Source: Emydura subglobosa (lineage: Eukaryota; Chordata; Testudines; Chelidae). From it: a stretch of DNA of 64,000 bases. The stretch's first letter is position 1; every line of letters begins with the position of its first letter. The notes beneath the pieces are model-generated. The model saw only the letters and a program-made list of their open reading frames with translations, was not told where the DNA came from and searched no databases. Position numbers and translations under genes: made by a program. The stretch is from positions 33,091,383-33,155,382 of the forward strand of contig ML679966.1 of assembly GCA_007922225.1 (NCBI GenBank), in the 5' to 3' direction. Of the stretch, positions 1-11,869 are shown in pieces.

Positions 1-1290
1 GATAATTGTATATTAATACTATAATAAGCTGTACTTCCCCTTTATCCAAATCCTTATTCTATGTGTGATTTATAATTCTATTAGAAAGGAGATTGGAATG
101 CTCATTGGGGCATTGTTTCTGCAATCTCTAGAGTTATAGAATTTCTGTTAAACTAATGGGGCTTGAGGAATGCATTTTTAACCACTGGAAAATAGTTTTC
201 CTCAACACTTTGATACAGTTTAGAAATACATGGAGTATGGTCTGACTGCAAACATTTAAGCTGTAATATAGGTTAACAATTCTGGCCACATGTGGTTGCA
301 CTATCAGTGAAAAAGTTTTAAAAAAAAAGCAAGTGTAGGATTGGCACCACGAGTGGTATTATTTGTATTCCAGCTGGCTGGTAACATATCATTCTTAAGG
401 GTGCTAATTCTCTCTCTTTGTGATGTTTAGTTTTGATTGGACAATTAGGTCACGTTCTTTCTGTTCCCCTCAGATACAAGCACTCGTGTCTGAGAGTTCA
501 AAGTTTGCTTCCATGAACATTTTGAATATTTGCTTCAAATTCATTATTTTGTGAATATTTCTGACAGTAAACTCATTCACTATAGTGTTTGCAGGAAGTG
601 AATGCAAAAGGAGCATAAACACAGCCAAAGTAGATCTGATGTTTTTACTTGGGAAAATATTCACAAAACACAAGCTCTAATCTAGGCTAGTGTAATTTTA
701 AAAGGAACTTTGTGATTCAAATATTAACATGCAAGTTAGTACTCTGAAAATATTGCATGATAACTGCTAATCCTCCTAATATAATTGGAAAAAGACTTCA
801 TTTATTTAATTCACAGCTAGTTTATAAATTTGAAAAAAATACCTACTTTAAGAAATGGAACAAAGATGGCTTTTCCCAAGTACACACTCTACTTATCAGT
901 TTTACTGTACTTAATATTAGTTTTAATAATATTGGTTTCTCTGATTTAGGTACATCTGCTTTCCCAAGTTTATCTTCTAGTGCCTGGTCTTCTCTTGCCA
1001 CTTCCACACACCCTTTATTTTTTTGTTCATTTCAAGTTTAGTCATATTACCACTTGTGTTTTATATTTTCTTATAGCTGGAAACCCTAATCATGCAAAAA
1101 CTTTATGCACTGGGAATAGTCCCATTGACTTCTGTGTGACTACTCACACTGCAGTAAGTTAAGCAGGTGCATAAATATTTAAGGGATTTGAATCATAGAA
1201 TAAAATTTATGAAAAAATACACAATAAGAATCTCCATTGCCTTGCTCTTTGTTTAATCACTTAGACACATGCAAACTGAGAGTACTATTG
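1..1290. other. CORIN intron, mostly unassigned
   Basis: AT-rich sequence with no supported exon on either strand. Around 1080-1160 there is a decayed copy of a chelonian palindromic MITE, recognisable by the phrase for equal numbers of tcccattgacttc. The short open frames here have no family signature. Confidence 0.4.
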
Positions 1291-3819
1291 TGGTTTGGTG
1301 CAGGCAGATTTTCCTGGATGCGATAGCTGACAGATTCCTTCACCAAATAGTTGCAGAACCAACAAGAGGGGATTTCCATTTTAGATTTGATATTGGTGAG
1401 TAGTGAGGAATTCATAGAAGAACTGGTTGTAGGAGACAACCTTGGTTCGAGTGACCGTGAGCTAATTCAGTTCAAACTAAATGGAAGAATAAACAAAAAT
1501 AGATCTGTGACAAGGGTCTTTGACTTCAAAAGGGACAACTTTAAAAAATTAAGGGAAATAGTTAGGGAAGTGGACTGGACTGAAGAACTTATGGATCTAA
1601 AGGTGGAGGAGGCTTGGAATTACTTCAAGTCAAAGTTGTAGAAATTATCTGAAGCCTGCATCCCAAGGAAGGAGAAAAATTTCATAGGCAAGAGTTGTAG
1701 ACCAAGCTGGATGAGCAAGCATCTCAGACAGGTGATTACAAGAAAGCAGAAAGCCTACAAGGAGTGGAAGATGGGAGGGATCAGCAAGGAAAGCTACCTC
1801 TTGGAGGTCAGAAAATATAGGATAAAGTGAGAAATGTCAAAAGCCCAGTAGAGTTGGACCTCGTAAAGGGAATTAAAGCCAATAGTAAAAGGTTCTATAG
1901 TCATATAAATAGGAAAACAAAGAAAGAAAAAGTGGGACGACTAAGCAGTGAGGATGGGGTGGAGGTTAAGGATAATCTTGGCAGGGCCCAAATACTTTGC
2001 CTCAGTTTTTAATGAGGCTAATGAAAATCTTAGGGATAGTGGCAGGGTGGCTAATGGGAAAGAGGATATGGAGGTGGAAATTACCATATCTGAGGTAGAA
2101 GCCAAACTCGAACAGCTTAATGGGACTAAATCGGGGGGCCCGGATAATCTCCATCCAAGAATATTAAAGGAATTGGCACGTGAAATTGCGAGCCCATTAG
2201 CAAGGATTTTTAATGAATCTATAAACTCAGGGGTTGTACCATATGACTGGAGAATTGCTCACACAGTTCCTATTTTTAAGAAAGGAAAAAAGTGATCCAG
2301 GTAATTACAGGTCTGTTAGTTTGACCTTAGTAGTATGCAAGGTGTTAGAAAAATTTTGAAAGGAAAAGTAGTTAAGAACATTGAGGTTCATGGTAATTGG
2401 GACAAAATACAACATGGTTTTACAAAAAGTAGATCATGCCAGACCAACCTGATATTCTTTTTTGAGACGATAACAGATTTTTTAGACAAAGGGAATGCAG
2501 TGAATCTAATTTACCTAGATTTCAGTAAGGCATTTGATACAGTCCCACATGGGGAATTATTAAATTGGAAAAGATGGGGATTAATATAAACATTGAAAGG
2601 TGGATAAGGAACTGGTTAAAGGGGAGACTACAATGGGTCATACCATAAAGGTGAACTGTCAGGCTGGAGGTTGGTTACTAATGGAGTTTTTCAGGGATCA
2701 GTCTTGGACCAATCTTATTTAACCTTTTTATTACTGATCTTGGAGTGTGCTAATAAAGTTTGTGGCTGACACGAAGTTGGGAGGTATTGCTAATACAGAG
2801 AAGGACCAGGATATCATACAAGAAGATCTGGATGACCTTGTAAACTGGAGTAATAGGATGAAATTTAATAGCAGAAAGTGCAAGGTCATGCATTTAGGGA
2901 CTAATAATAAGAATTTTTGCTATAAGTTGGGGACGCATCAGTTGGAAGTGACAGAGGAAGAGAAGGTCCTGGGCGTATTGGTTGATCACATGATAACTAT
3001 GAGCCACCAATGTGATAAGGCTGCTAAAAAAGCTAAGGCATGCATCAAGCTAGGATGTATCAGGCGAGGTATTTTCAGTACAGATAGGGAGATGTTAGTA
3101 TCATTATACAAGGTGCTAATAGTATCATTATACAAGGCGCTGCCTTATAAGAGGAGACTCAAAGAGCTTGGCTTGTTTAGCCTAATTAAAAGAAGGCTGA
3201 GAGGCCTCTCTATATATACAGCAGAGGGATGGAGAGGAATTATTTAAGGGTATGACTACATTGCAGAGTGAAGTCGATTTATTTTAAATTTACGTTCACC
3301 TGCCGAATTTTAGAAGTCCCAGGAATGTAATTACACCACGCTCATTGTATTGGGGAATTGCATCCCCACTAGCCGTGCTTGGGTTGGCAATCAAAGCAGT
3401 GCACTGTGGGTAGCTATCCCATAGTGCAACTAATCACAGAGGCTTTTGAGAAGGTTGTCGTCCTCCCATGATGCAACGTCCTCCCTCCCCCTCGCTTCTT
3501 GTCCTAAGCTTTTTCGCTCCATTTTTGTAAACCCTGTCTCTGACGTGCATATACCATTGCTGGAGGAGCATGGAGCCTGCTCAGCTCTGCATTATCATTG
3601 TGAGCATCACAAACACTTCACATCTTATCCTGCAGTATTTTCAAAGGTGAGACAGGGGCACAGTGCTGAAAATTGTGATGTTACTCAAGAAGCCCTGCTA
3701 CAAGCCATAGAATGAAACAATTCCCATTTGCTGCTGGCTGTCACGCACCATCTGAAGTTGGTGGAGTGCCACTTCTGGTTCCGGGAAACAAGCAGTCATT
3801 GGTGGAATCGCATCATTAT

Positions 3820-4735
3820 GAATGCATGGGATGATGAGCAGTGGCTGCAGAACTTTCATATGTGAAAGGCCACTTTCTGGAACTCTGCACAGAGCTGTCC
3901 CCAGCCCTGAAATACATGAACACTCATTTGAGACCGGCTCTGACAGTGGAGAAGTGGGTGGCCATTGCTCTGTGGAAACTGGAACCTCAGACTGCTACCG
4001 GTCAGTTGGGAATCAATTTGGAGTCGGTAAATCCACCATGGAAGCTGCTGTAATACAAGTTTGCCGGGGCCATTACCAGACTTCTGCTAAGAAGGGTAGT
4101 GACTTTCGGAAATATGCAGGACATAGTGGACAACCTAGCCACAGAGTACATTAATCGAAAGGGATACTTCTCAATGGTGTTGCAGGCCCTTGTGGATCAC
4201 AAGGGAGACTTCATCAATATCAGTGTGGGGTGGTCTGAAAAAGTGCATGAGGCATGCATCTTTAGGAACTCAGGTCTGTTCTGAAAGATGCCAGTAAGGT
4301 CTTTCTTCCCTGACCAAAAAATAAATATTGGCAATGTTGAAATGCCAATAGTGATCCTTGGAGTTCCTGCATACCCATTGCTCCCCTGGCTGATGAAGCT
4401 GTACACCAGGCACCTGGACAGCTGGAAGGAGAGGTTCAATAATTGATTCAGCAAGTGCAGAATGGTCGTGGAAGGTGCATTTGGACGTTTAAAGGCTCGC
4501 TAGTGCAGTTTACTCACTATGCTAGATCTCAGTGAGAAACACATCCCAGCCATTATTTCTGCATGCTGTGTGCTCCATAATTTCTGTGAGACAAAGGGGG
4601 AGAAGTTCCCGTTGGGTTGGGTCGTGGAAGCAGATAGGCTGGCTGCCAATTTTGGGCAGCTAGATAGCAGTGCGATGCTGAGAGCCATCTGCAGAGCGCT
4701 GCACCTCGGAAGCACTGAAAAATCAGTTTTGCAGT
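3820..4735 (+). pseudogene. HARBI1-like DDE transposase relic
   Basis: Frames interrupted by stops and shifts encode a PIF/Harbinger transposase: ALVDHKGDFINISVGW (near 4185), FFPDQKINIGNVEMPIVILG, PAYPLLPWLMKLYTRHLDSW, then MVVEGAFGRLKAR and DLSEKHIPAIISACCVLHNF. The first catalytic Asp (DHKG) and the Glu (VEGAFG) are visible. The second Asp, normally in GDPAYP, is replaced by Val (codon 4363-4365, GVPAYP). With the in-frame stops, this makes the copy inactive. The N-terminal helix-turn-helix part is poorly preserved. Confidence 0.85.
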
Positions 4736-4937
4736 GAGACCTAATGTTTCTGAAAAATCTGTGCTCTCTCTTCCCTTGCCGTCCCTCACTCATTCCCCAG
4801 CACGACAGCACTATGCTACGATGACATCCCCAAGCGCAGTATATTTTTATTGTTGGTCATTTACAGTGGAGGGAAAGGAAGTTATTTCAACACTGCATAC
4901 ATTGTAATGGGGCTGTGAGGGGACACAGAGCAAAGTT

Positions 4938-5190
4938 TCAATGTGCAAACAGCAAACAACACAGCCCCAGTGATAGGTCACCGCTGAGAATCGTATTCAG
5001 CTCCTCATAAAAGCAGCATGTCTTCGGTGATGAGCCAGAATGACTGTTCGCCTCCCAAATTTTCTGATACACCTTCCTCAGCTCTTTGATTTTAACGCGG
5101 CACTGCAGCTCATCCCTATTGTGCCCCTTTTCCAACATGCCGTGTGATATTTTTTTGTAAATATCTACATTCCTTTTGCTGGCTCAGCGC
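4938..5190 (-). pseudogene. Harbinger Myb/SANT-like DNA-binding protein relic
   Basis: On the minus strand the frame reads KGHNRDELQCRVKIKELRK, VYQKIWEANSHSGSSPKTC and CFYEELNTILSGD, which is the Myb/SANT-like (MADF-type) domain that Harbinger elements encode beside the transposase. In active relatives this protein binds the terminal repeats and helps bring the transposase into the nucleus. It is convergent with the transposase relic. The N-terminal half is broken upstream of about 5150. Confidence 0.75.
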
Positions 5191-6359
5191 TGAGCCAGAA
5201 CAGACTCTTAGCCCCACAGACCTATGAGATCCAAGACTCGAGGCTGGAGCGTGTTTGGGGCATGCAGTCGCCATGATCAGTTCTTCTGGCAAGCTTTCGC
5301 CACGCTGACAAAACAGGAAATGGGAATAAAAAATTTCCTTGAGAAAAGGAGCTGTTTCTTGTGTACGTGACCACAGTGCAGCAGAGTGCGAATGTGCAGA
5401 GTGGTCACAGCAGAGCATTGTGGGATAACTCACAGAGACCATGTACATCAAATTACACTGTGCTCTCCTACACTGCTGCTCATTCAACCCAAACAATTCG
5501 ATTTCAGTGCTATGCCACTTACAGAGGTGGTTTTAATACGTCGAGTTTTCCCATGATTTAAGTCAATGGAACCGACCAGCCAGTGAAGACACATACATTA
5601 TGTGGTCGACAGAAGCTGCATTCTGTCGACCTTCCTTAGCAGTGTAGCGCAGGCCCAAATTCAGCACCAATGTGGATACAAGAACAAATGGATATAAACT
5701 GGCCTCTAGGAAGTTTAGATTTGAAATTAGACGAAGGTTTCTAACCATCTGAGGAGTGAAGTTCTGGGACAGCCTTCCAATGGGAGCAGTGGGGATAAGA
5801 AACCTAGCTGGCTTCAAGACTGAGTTTGATAAGATTCTGGAGAGGATGGTATGATGGAACAGCCTAATTTGGCAATTAACTGATTTTTGATTACTAGCGG
5901 TAAATATGCCCAATGGCCTGTGATGGGATGTTAGATGAGGTGGGTTCTGGGTTACTACAGAGAATTTTTTCCGGGTGTTTGGCTGGTCAGTCTTGCCCAT
6001 ATGCTCAGTGTTTAGCTGACTGCCATATTTGGGGTTGGGAAGGAATTTTCCCCCAAAGCAGATTGGCATAGGCCGTGGGGGTTTTTCACCTTCCTCTGCA
6101 GCATGGGGCACGGGTCACTTGCTGGTGGATTCTCTGTACCTTGAAGTCTTTAAACCATGATTTGAAGACTTAAAAAATTCAGTCATAGGTTGGGGTCTAT
6201 AACAGGAGTGGGTGGGTGAGGTTCCATGGCCTGCGTTGTGCAGGAGGTCAGACTAGATGATCATAATGGTCCATTCTGACCTTAAAGTCTATGAGTCTTT
6301 GAGACTATAAGAATTTAGAATATCTATGATCTGCCAAGGTGCTGAATCAGCAACAGTTG

Positions 6360-7632
6360 TGTTGGGCCTTATTCTTCTCAAGATTCAATTTCACAATCAT
6401 GTGTCATCCACAGAACATGAATGGGTAGGTTGATGCCTTCTTACGAAAAGGAGACTACTATACAGAACCCGCTAACCCCAAAGACCTGTCACCTGACACC
6501 TTAAAACCACACCATTTCATTTGTAGGTCTGTAGCCTTGAACTTCCTTACCATGCTTTGAGCAACTCTCCCTAATGATCCTTTTTTTAAACTAATAACCT
6601 CATCCAAGTAGGGTCTCCACAGTACCACTTTACACCACTATTCCTGGGTCAACAACCTCCTCTATGTCAATGGCTGTCAAGGGTTGGGAAGTACTGTGCA
6701 TACATGTTGATACCCCATAGGCAGGTGACTTTGGGCAATCCAAGACTTTGTGTGTTGTAGACTGCTCATTCTGGTGGCCACAAATGCAGGATGATATTCA
6801 ATCGTATGTCAGATCCTGCAACATCTGTGCTTGAACAAAACTACTCCAGAGCAGGCCTCCTGATGACAACCTGGGACCCTTTGCTGGACCTGGTCATGCA
6901 TTACCCTTGATTTTTATAGTGGAACTACCCGAATCTGAAGGCCCAACAGCATACTGACTGTCATGGACCAAATCACCAAAATGTCCAATTAGAAACTACT
7001 GCCTTCTTGTTACACATATCTTCCACCTCCATGACCTCCCCCAACATCTTACCACTGACCATGGCTTCCAGTTCATATCCAGGTTCTGGAAGGAGGAATT
7101 TTCCCTCCTAGATATCCAGCCCATGCATCCACCACATATCACCCTCAGGTGGATAGCCAGTCAGAACAGGTCAACCAGGTGCTCAAACAATACCTGTGCT
7201 GCTTCCTGAACCACTGTCAAAACAACTGGGTTGCATTACTCCCGCTTGCTGAATTTGCATATAAGAATGCAGAACATGCTTCCACCTGATCCAGTCCCTC
7301 CTTCTCCATCTGTGGTTTTCAACCTCATTTCCACCATTCTATCCCCTCCTCCACAATGGTTCCCACTGCCTCCAATCTGGCATAGACCATATATGAAACC
7401 CAAGCCAACCTAAAAGAGACCTGGAAGTGGCCAAGACAGCCTACAAATACTATGCTGACAAGCACTGCCAAGAAGCCCCACCTCTAAAGGTAGGCCAGAA
7501 AGTATGGTTGTCCACAAAACACTTACATACTGGCCAACCTGAGCACAAATTAGATCATCAGTTTCCAGGTCCCTTTTACTAATACTTGGTAGATCAATCC
7601 AGTGGCATTTGAATTCTGGAAGATCCACCCAG
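6360..7632 (+). mobile_element. Ty3/gypsy (chromovirus type) pol remnant, RNase H end to integrase
   Basis: A highly decayed pol region. FFSRFNFTI near 6371 and RKGDYYTEPANPK near 6447 mark the RNase H to integrase junction. LTTDHGFQFISRFWKEEF near 7050 is the integrase core, followed by motifs like NNWVALLPLAEFAYKN, and then KVGQKVWLSTKHL near 7486. Stops and shifts are frequent. The copy continues after the nested LTR with a chromodomain at about 8700-8905, so it belongs to the sushi-like chromoviruses of vertebrates. No gag or LTR of this copy is recognised. Confidence 0.85.
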
Positions 7633-8639
7633 TGTAGCCAATTAGTTCATTTTATCATCCATTTATCATTATGTTATTTGGTGTTACGGTTAACTTATAT
7701 GCTATTTCATAGATATTCAATGTCTGCTATACAGATTTAAATTGTAGGATTGTAGATGTATAAGATCGGCAAGTATGTAGGAGTGATGAGTGTGTATTAG
7801 GTATATAAATAAAGCATCGCTGGAATGAGGCCTGTAAGAGGCTGCAGGCTTAAGAATGCTTGACGTGATTGGGTGACCTAGGAATAACCCTAGGCAAGTA
7901 AGATTACAAGATTACTGTAAAAGATGTGCCAATAGGTGATGTTATGGAAAAATAGACAGCAATACACAGCAATGTACTGTCCACAAGACACCTGACTGTA
8001 ACATCATGGAATGTCCTGTTCTGACTGCAGATTAACATGAACACATGATGTGCATAGATGCTAATGAGAATAGAGGGAACTAAGACAACAACCTATAAAA
8101 AATGGAGCACCCCTATATTCATGGGTATGGAAGTACAGATAAGGAAAAGAGGGTTGAAACACTCATGTATATGTACAGGATGTTAGGTATGGACTGAAAA
8201 ACAATATAAAAGAAGTTCCCTGGTTGGTTAAAAGTGGGAAGACCCCAAGGGAAAACCCACAGGCAACCCCAGCAAGAATGACTCCTCTTTCGATGACCAC
8301 CTGTTGAGCGATCCATCAGACCCTAGAATATCTTTGAGGATGTGAGTATGATTACAGTCTTAGTCATTGCATGGGTTTTTGTAGGATTTATATATGCATG
8401 AATAATTGTAACTATACTTATTTCTTTAATAAAACTTGTAGTACAGATACAAATTTGAAAGGTGATTGTGTCTATGGTCACTGTCCTTGGTCTTCATGTG
8501 TACCTGGAGTTTCCAAATTTCAGAAAAGCACCATAGGTGATTTTCTCTCTGTCGAGCTTGAAACTGTAGCAATAGGAGTTGAACCCATGATAATTTAATA
8601 CAAAATCACTAAATTCAATTTAAATAAAAAAAGGCTACA
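7633..8639 (+). mobile_element. Solo LTR, ERV-like, inserted in the gypsy remnant
   Basis: The element starts TGTAGCC and ends GGCTACA, a perfect 7-bp terminal inverted repeat with TG...CA ends. It is flanked by a perfect 4-bp duplication, CCAG (7629-7632 and 8640-8643). TATA-like boxes occur near 8093 and 8204, and a polyadenylation signal AATAAA is at 8428-8433, as expected for the U3 and R regions. The pol frame reads IHPV just before it and resumes after it, so the insertion is exact. A 4-bp duplication fits gammaretrovirus-like or gypsy integrases. No internal region is left, so it is a recombined solo LTR. Confidence 0.85.
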
Positions 8640-8643
8640 CCAG

Positions 8644-9000
8644 TCTTCCTCCTGAAGTCTTTCCTTGACAATCTGTTCCACAGCCATCATACACCGCCTC
8701 CACCCCTGGTGCAAGTTCAAGACCATGAAGTGTACCTCATCTATGACATCCTGGACACCCAAATGCATAGAGGGTCCCTGTACTACCTGATTGACTGGGA
8801 GGGTTATGGGGCCGAAGAATGCTCTTGGGAGCCAACTCATCATGGGCACACCCCTGCAAAAGTATGGCTCTTCCACAGAAATCATTCAGAGAAGCCTGGC
8901 CCTGTGGATTGCCCTAGGAGATGGGGTGGCACCAAGCACTATAGGTCTTGAACCCAGGCCAACATAGCTGCCAAGCAGGAGCCTTACTCTCTGCATCACT
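8644..9000 (+). mobile_element. Ty3/gypsy remnant continued: chromodomain and 3' end
   Basis: The frame at 8709-8905 reads HEVYLIYDILDTQMHRGSL, YYLIDWEGYGAEECSWEP and VWLFHRNHSEKPGP. This is the integrase C-terminal chromodomain of vertebrate chromoviruses, with the aromatic and WEGY...SWEP signature. It is the downstream half of the copy split at 7632/8644. The 3' limit is uncertain. Confidence 0.85.
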
Positions 9001-9179
9001 ATGTTGCAAGGGCTGATGAGAAAACTGCTGCTAATACCCCCCACCAGAAGCTAGACCCACTGACTCAGTGGGATCAGAAGTCTAACAGCAGATTGCTATT
9101 GGACACTATTGTGTATAAAGCTTCCTATTCCTGTCCCATACCTTCTCTGAGCAACTAGTTGGTAGGCCTGTTGCTGCCC

Positions 9180-9350
9180 AGATTTCGCATGATAATTTTA
9201 TTTAGAGCACTTTAGTCCATGCACAGCCTTAAGGATTCATCCTTCTTTTTCACGAACAGGACAAGGGCTCAGACTGGGAAGGTGGAGTGTCAGATAAAAC
9301 CCCTTTTAAAATTCTTATCACAGAACTCCAGTTAACTCATTGAAATTACC
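9180..9350 (-). mobile_element. Ty3/gypsy reverse transcriptase fragment, opposite strand
   Basis: Read on the minus strand, this short piece encodes NFKRGFI, then ALVLFVKKKDESLRLCMD and ALNKI, the conserved RT entry region of gypsy elements. It sits head-on against the plus-strand chromodomain remnant and has at least one stop in the motif. It may be an inverted part of the same original element or a separate scrap. Confidence 0.7.
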
Positions 9351-11165
9351 ACAGTTTTCCTTCTGTTTCATAAAGCAAACTGTTTTTTTTTTTACCCTTT
9401 AGGAACAAATACGGTATCAAATTGCTAAGATATAATTAGTTTAAAAATAATTATACATTCAATTTACTGTCCAAGATTTGGCTGAAAGATTATAATATTT
9501 TTAACTAACTCCTTTAATTACAGTTATGTAATGTTTGTAAAGTAATATATAAGTGTCAGAATTGTAATGAGAGTTTGCTTTCCAAAAGTTCAGAGAATTC
9601 CATTACCCCTTTCCTCCATTACCCCTTTTTGTACTAAATTTAATCTCACGCAAGTCACAGTCACAATAGTCACTCACAGACTCAACTAACTCTGCCACCC
9701 GCATCGCCCTGGGAAATTCATCAATGCTACAAACTACTGACCTTACCCTAAACCCATTTGATTGCAGGCCAGCTGGCTTAAATTTTCTTGCCACTCATCA
9801 GCACAAATATGGTAGTCAGTAGCTGACCTGTGAATAGTCAGGAATGCCAAAGAGCTTGTGTTTTTAGATAGGGTCACTGCGAAGAAAAAGAAAAGTAACT
9901 TAAATATTTCTTCATATAGCTGGTATTCTATTTGTTACATTGTAACTACAATAATATGTTCAAAAGCGTCTTCTAGGAATGCAAGATACTGGTATCTTTT
10001 ATTTCCTCTGTGCTTTATGAAGTTTTAATTCAAGAAGAAGGCAGCAGTGGCCATCAGAATATACATAGTCCTACACAAGACAATAAGTAAGATAACAAAC
10101 AAGAGAGACATCCTGAAGTTTAGATCAAACCAAAGAACTTTAATTCATCATACGTTAATATGGGGCCAGACTAATAGCCTAAATCATGTTGAGTAGCACC
10201 TTACTTCCCAAGTAGTCCTACAGAAATCTATGAGACCATTTGTGGGATAAATTGCTGCTCAACATCAGAAGAGTATCAGAATCTGGTCTTTGATAAATGT
10301 ATATTGCTCCTAGCTATTGCACACAAAAAAGGCCATCCTCTGCCATTATCATCATCTCTCCCCCTAACCAGTTTATTGGCTTAATGTGTGCCTTTGTTTT
10401 GATCCCGCACAAAAAAACTCCCAAATGGCCAAAAATGCCTTGAGATAAACGTAGGTCCCCCTGTGACACCACTGTTTGTCACTGGAACTCTTGACAGAAG
10501 GTTTTTGTGTGAATTGTTTTCCCAAATACATATTCTTTTTATTTAAACTTTGTACTTCTCACTTATTCCTGGATTATATTAATCCCAACGCACTTAATTA
10601 TTAAGCATTTGTCCTTCACACCACACTGCTTCTACCTCCCTATAAGAAAATTATATATTAATTTTTGATTCTTCCTTCTAGATACTTAAAACTGGTGTTT
10701 ACAGAACTTTTTTTCCTCCACAAAGTAATTCCGATGGATGTGTGCACAGTGTATTTTATCAACATTATGAATAAAGAATATTTGTTTCTCTAAACCACAG
10801 GATATCTTTCTGTTTCACACTTAAAATATATTATAAAACATCTGATTTTTTCATAATACTGCATTATCTTCATATAGAGAAATAGATTAGTTTCAGTAGC
10901 ATCACGTATACAGTGGAGCCAACTACTGTCTGGTTAAGTTAGGGTATATGGGCTAGGACACTACAACACTCACACCCTGCTTCCTTCAAATATTGCTATA
11001 GCTTATCTGGGACCTACATAATTGTTACTTGAACAGCCATGCTTTGAGAACTCTTATTTTAATAACACACAAAAGCATGAGGCCTTTTTTTGGGTGCTGG
11101 TACTGTAGATGGGCAATAACCAGGTTTGTCTTCTGACTGTCCCCTTTCTCATCTCCAGTTCATTC
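9351..11165. other. CORIN intron, unassigned
   Basis: No exon or clear repeat family was recognised. A minus-strand open frame at 9603-9794 (63 codons, with SVVCSIDEFPRAMRVAELVE) looks more protein-like than its neighbours but matches nothing I know and lacks clear splice sites. The rest is AT-rich with no signature. Confidence 0.35.
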
Positions 11166-11169
11166 AAAA

Positions 11170-11590
11170 TGGAGATGCCAGGCTTATCTTCCTCTTAGCT
11201 AAACCCTGATCCTGCACCACTGATGTCAATGGGAATTCTGACACTGAATTCAATGAGTACAAGAGCAGGCCCCCAGTCATTCTGCCCATGTCACTTCCAT
11301 ACTTCAGTCTCTTCATTGCCTCTCTTCCTTCTTTTAAAGCAGGTTCAAGATTCAACTCCTCACTTAAGAAGCTCTCCACAACTCCATCCAGTCAACATCA
11401 CTTCTCTCATCTTCATCCCCTCCTGCGCCTTGCAGTATCCGTACACTTCCCATCTAACCCTCCCTCTTTCTCCTTTGCCCACTCAACAGTTTGTACTGTC
11501 TTTCATGCTTTCCTGGAACAGGTTCCGACTCCAAGCTCTTACCAGACTCACTTTGGAAAAATGTTATAAAAACCCAACTATTTAATGATA
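11170..11590. repeat. Fragment of palindromic MITE and an L2-like LINE tail
   Basis: Bases 11200-11280 carry the cctgatcctgca and gtcaatggga phrases of a common chelonian MITE. Bases 11290-11580 resemble the 3' end of an L2-type LINE (aactcctcacttaagaag phrase). Both are old and divergent. Confidence 0.4.
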
Positions 11591-11639
11591 TGTACCACTC
11601 ACAACATCACTTCGGGCCAATTGCACAGGTGAGACTTAC

Positions 11640-11750
11640 CACAGTTCCATTCGTCTGAGTTGTCCATGCAGTCTAGCTGTCCATCACACCACAGCTCACG
11701 TGGCACACAATCATGGCTGGCACATTCAAGCTCATCTGCCTTGCAAAATG
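11640..11750 (-). CDS. CORIN: CORIN exon: LDL-receptor class A repeat 7
   Basis: This 111-bp exon, phase 1 to 1, reads FCKADELECASHDC, VPRELWCDGQLDC and MDNSDEWNC, the last LDLa repeat before the scavenger-receptor domain. Human corin has FCQDDELECANHAC here. The donor is gtaagt at 11639. The acceptor is a tandem NAGNAG (ctcagcag). The downstream AG gives the start used here (11750) and the human-like junction NCS-FC. The upstream AG would start the exon at 11753 and add one Ala. I chose 11750 from homology. No scavenger-receptor exon appears in the remaining 11.6 kb to the left edge. Confidence 0.95.
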
Positions 11751-11869
11751 CTGCTGAGACAAATACAAATATTAGGATGATGATCCACTCTAAAAAAAAC
11801 AAGACTATCATAAAAACGCACACTAAGATCCGATGGGTTAAAGGCATAGGGACAAGTTCACTGCTGGTT

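Larger units (their letters stand above)
3248..5656 (+). mobile_element. PIF/Harbinger DNA transposon, decayed, with two convergent genes
   Basis: The element is about 2.4 kb with imperfect terminal inverted repeats. Left begins GGGTATGACTACATTGC at 3248. Right, read inward from 5656 on the minus strand, begins GGGCCTGCGCTACACTGC. The flanks are TAA (3245-3247) and AAA (5657-5659), fitting the 3-bp TTA/TAA duplication of this superfamily with one mutation. It carries a HARBI1-like transposase relic on the plus strand and a Myb/SANT-like protein relic on the minus strand, the usual two-gene plan. It is inserted into a CR1 copy, so it is younger than that copy. Confidence 0.9.
1300..6305 (+). 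mobile_element. CR1 LINE, 5'-truncated, interrupted by a Harbinger element
   Basis: The first part (about 1300-3247) encodes the end of a CR1 endonuclease (LDLILVSSEEFIEEL, near 1381) and its reverse transcriptase: GTKSGGPDNLHPRILKEL near 2120, LDFSKAFDTV near 2517, and a palm motif near 2758. Stops and frameshifts break the frame many times. The palm motif that should be FADD reads FVAD, so the catalytic aspartate pair is lost. The second part (about 5657-6305) is the 3' end and untranslated tail, ending in the usual gaggtcagactagatgatc phrase. Joining the two sides restores a continuous CR1, which shows that the Harbinger element inserted later. The 5' limit is approximate. Confidence 0.93.
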
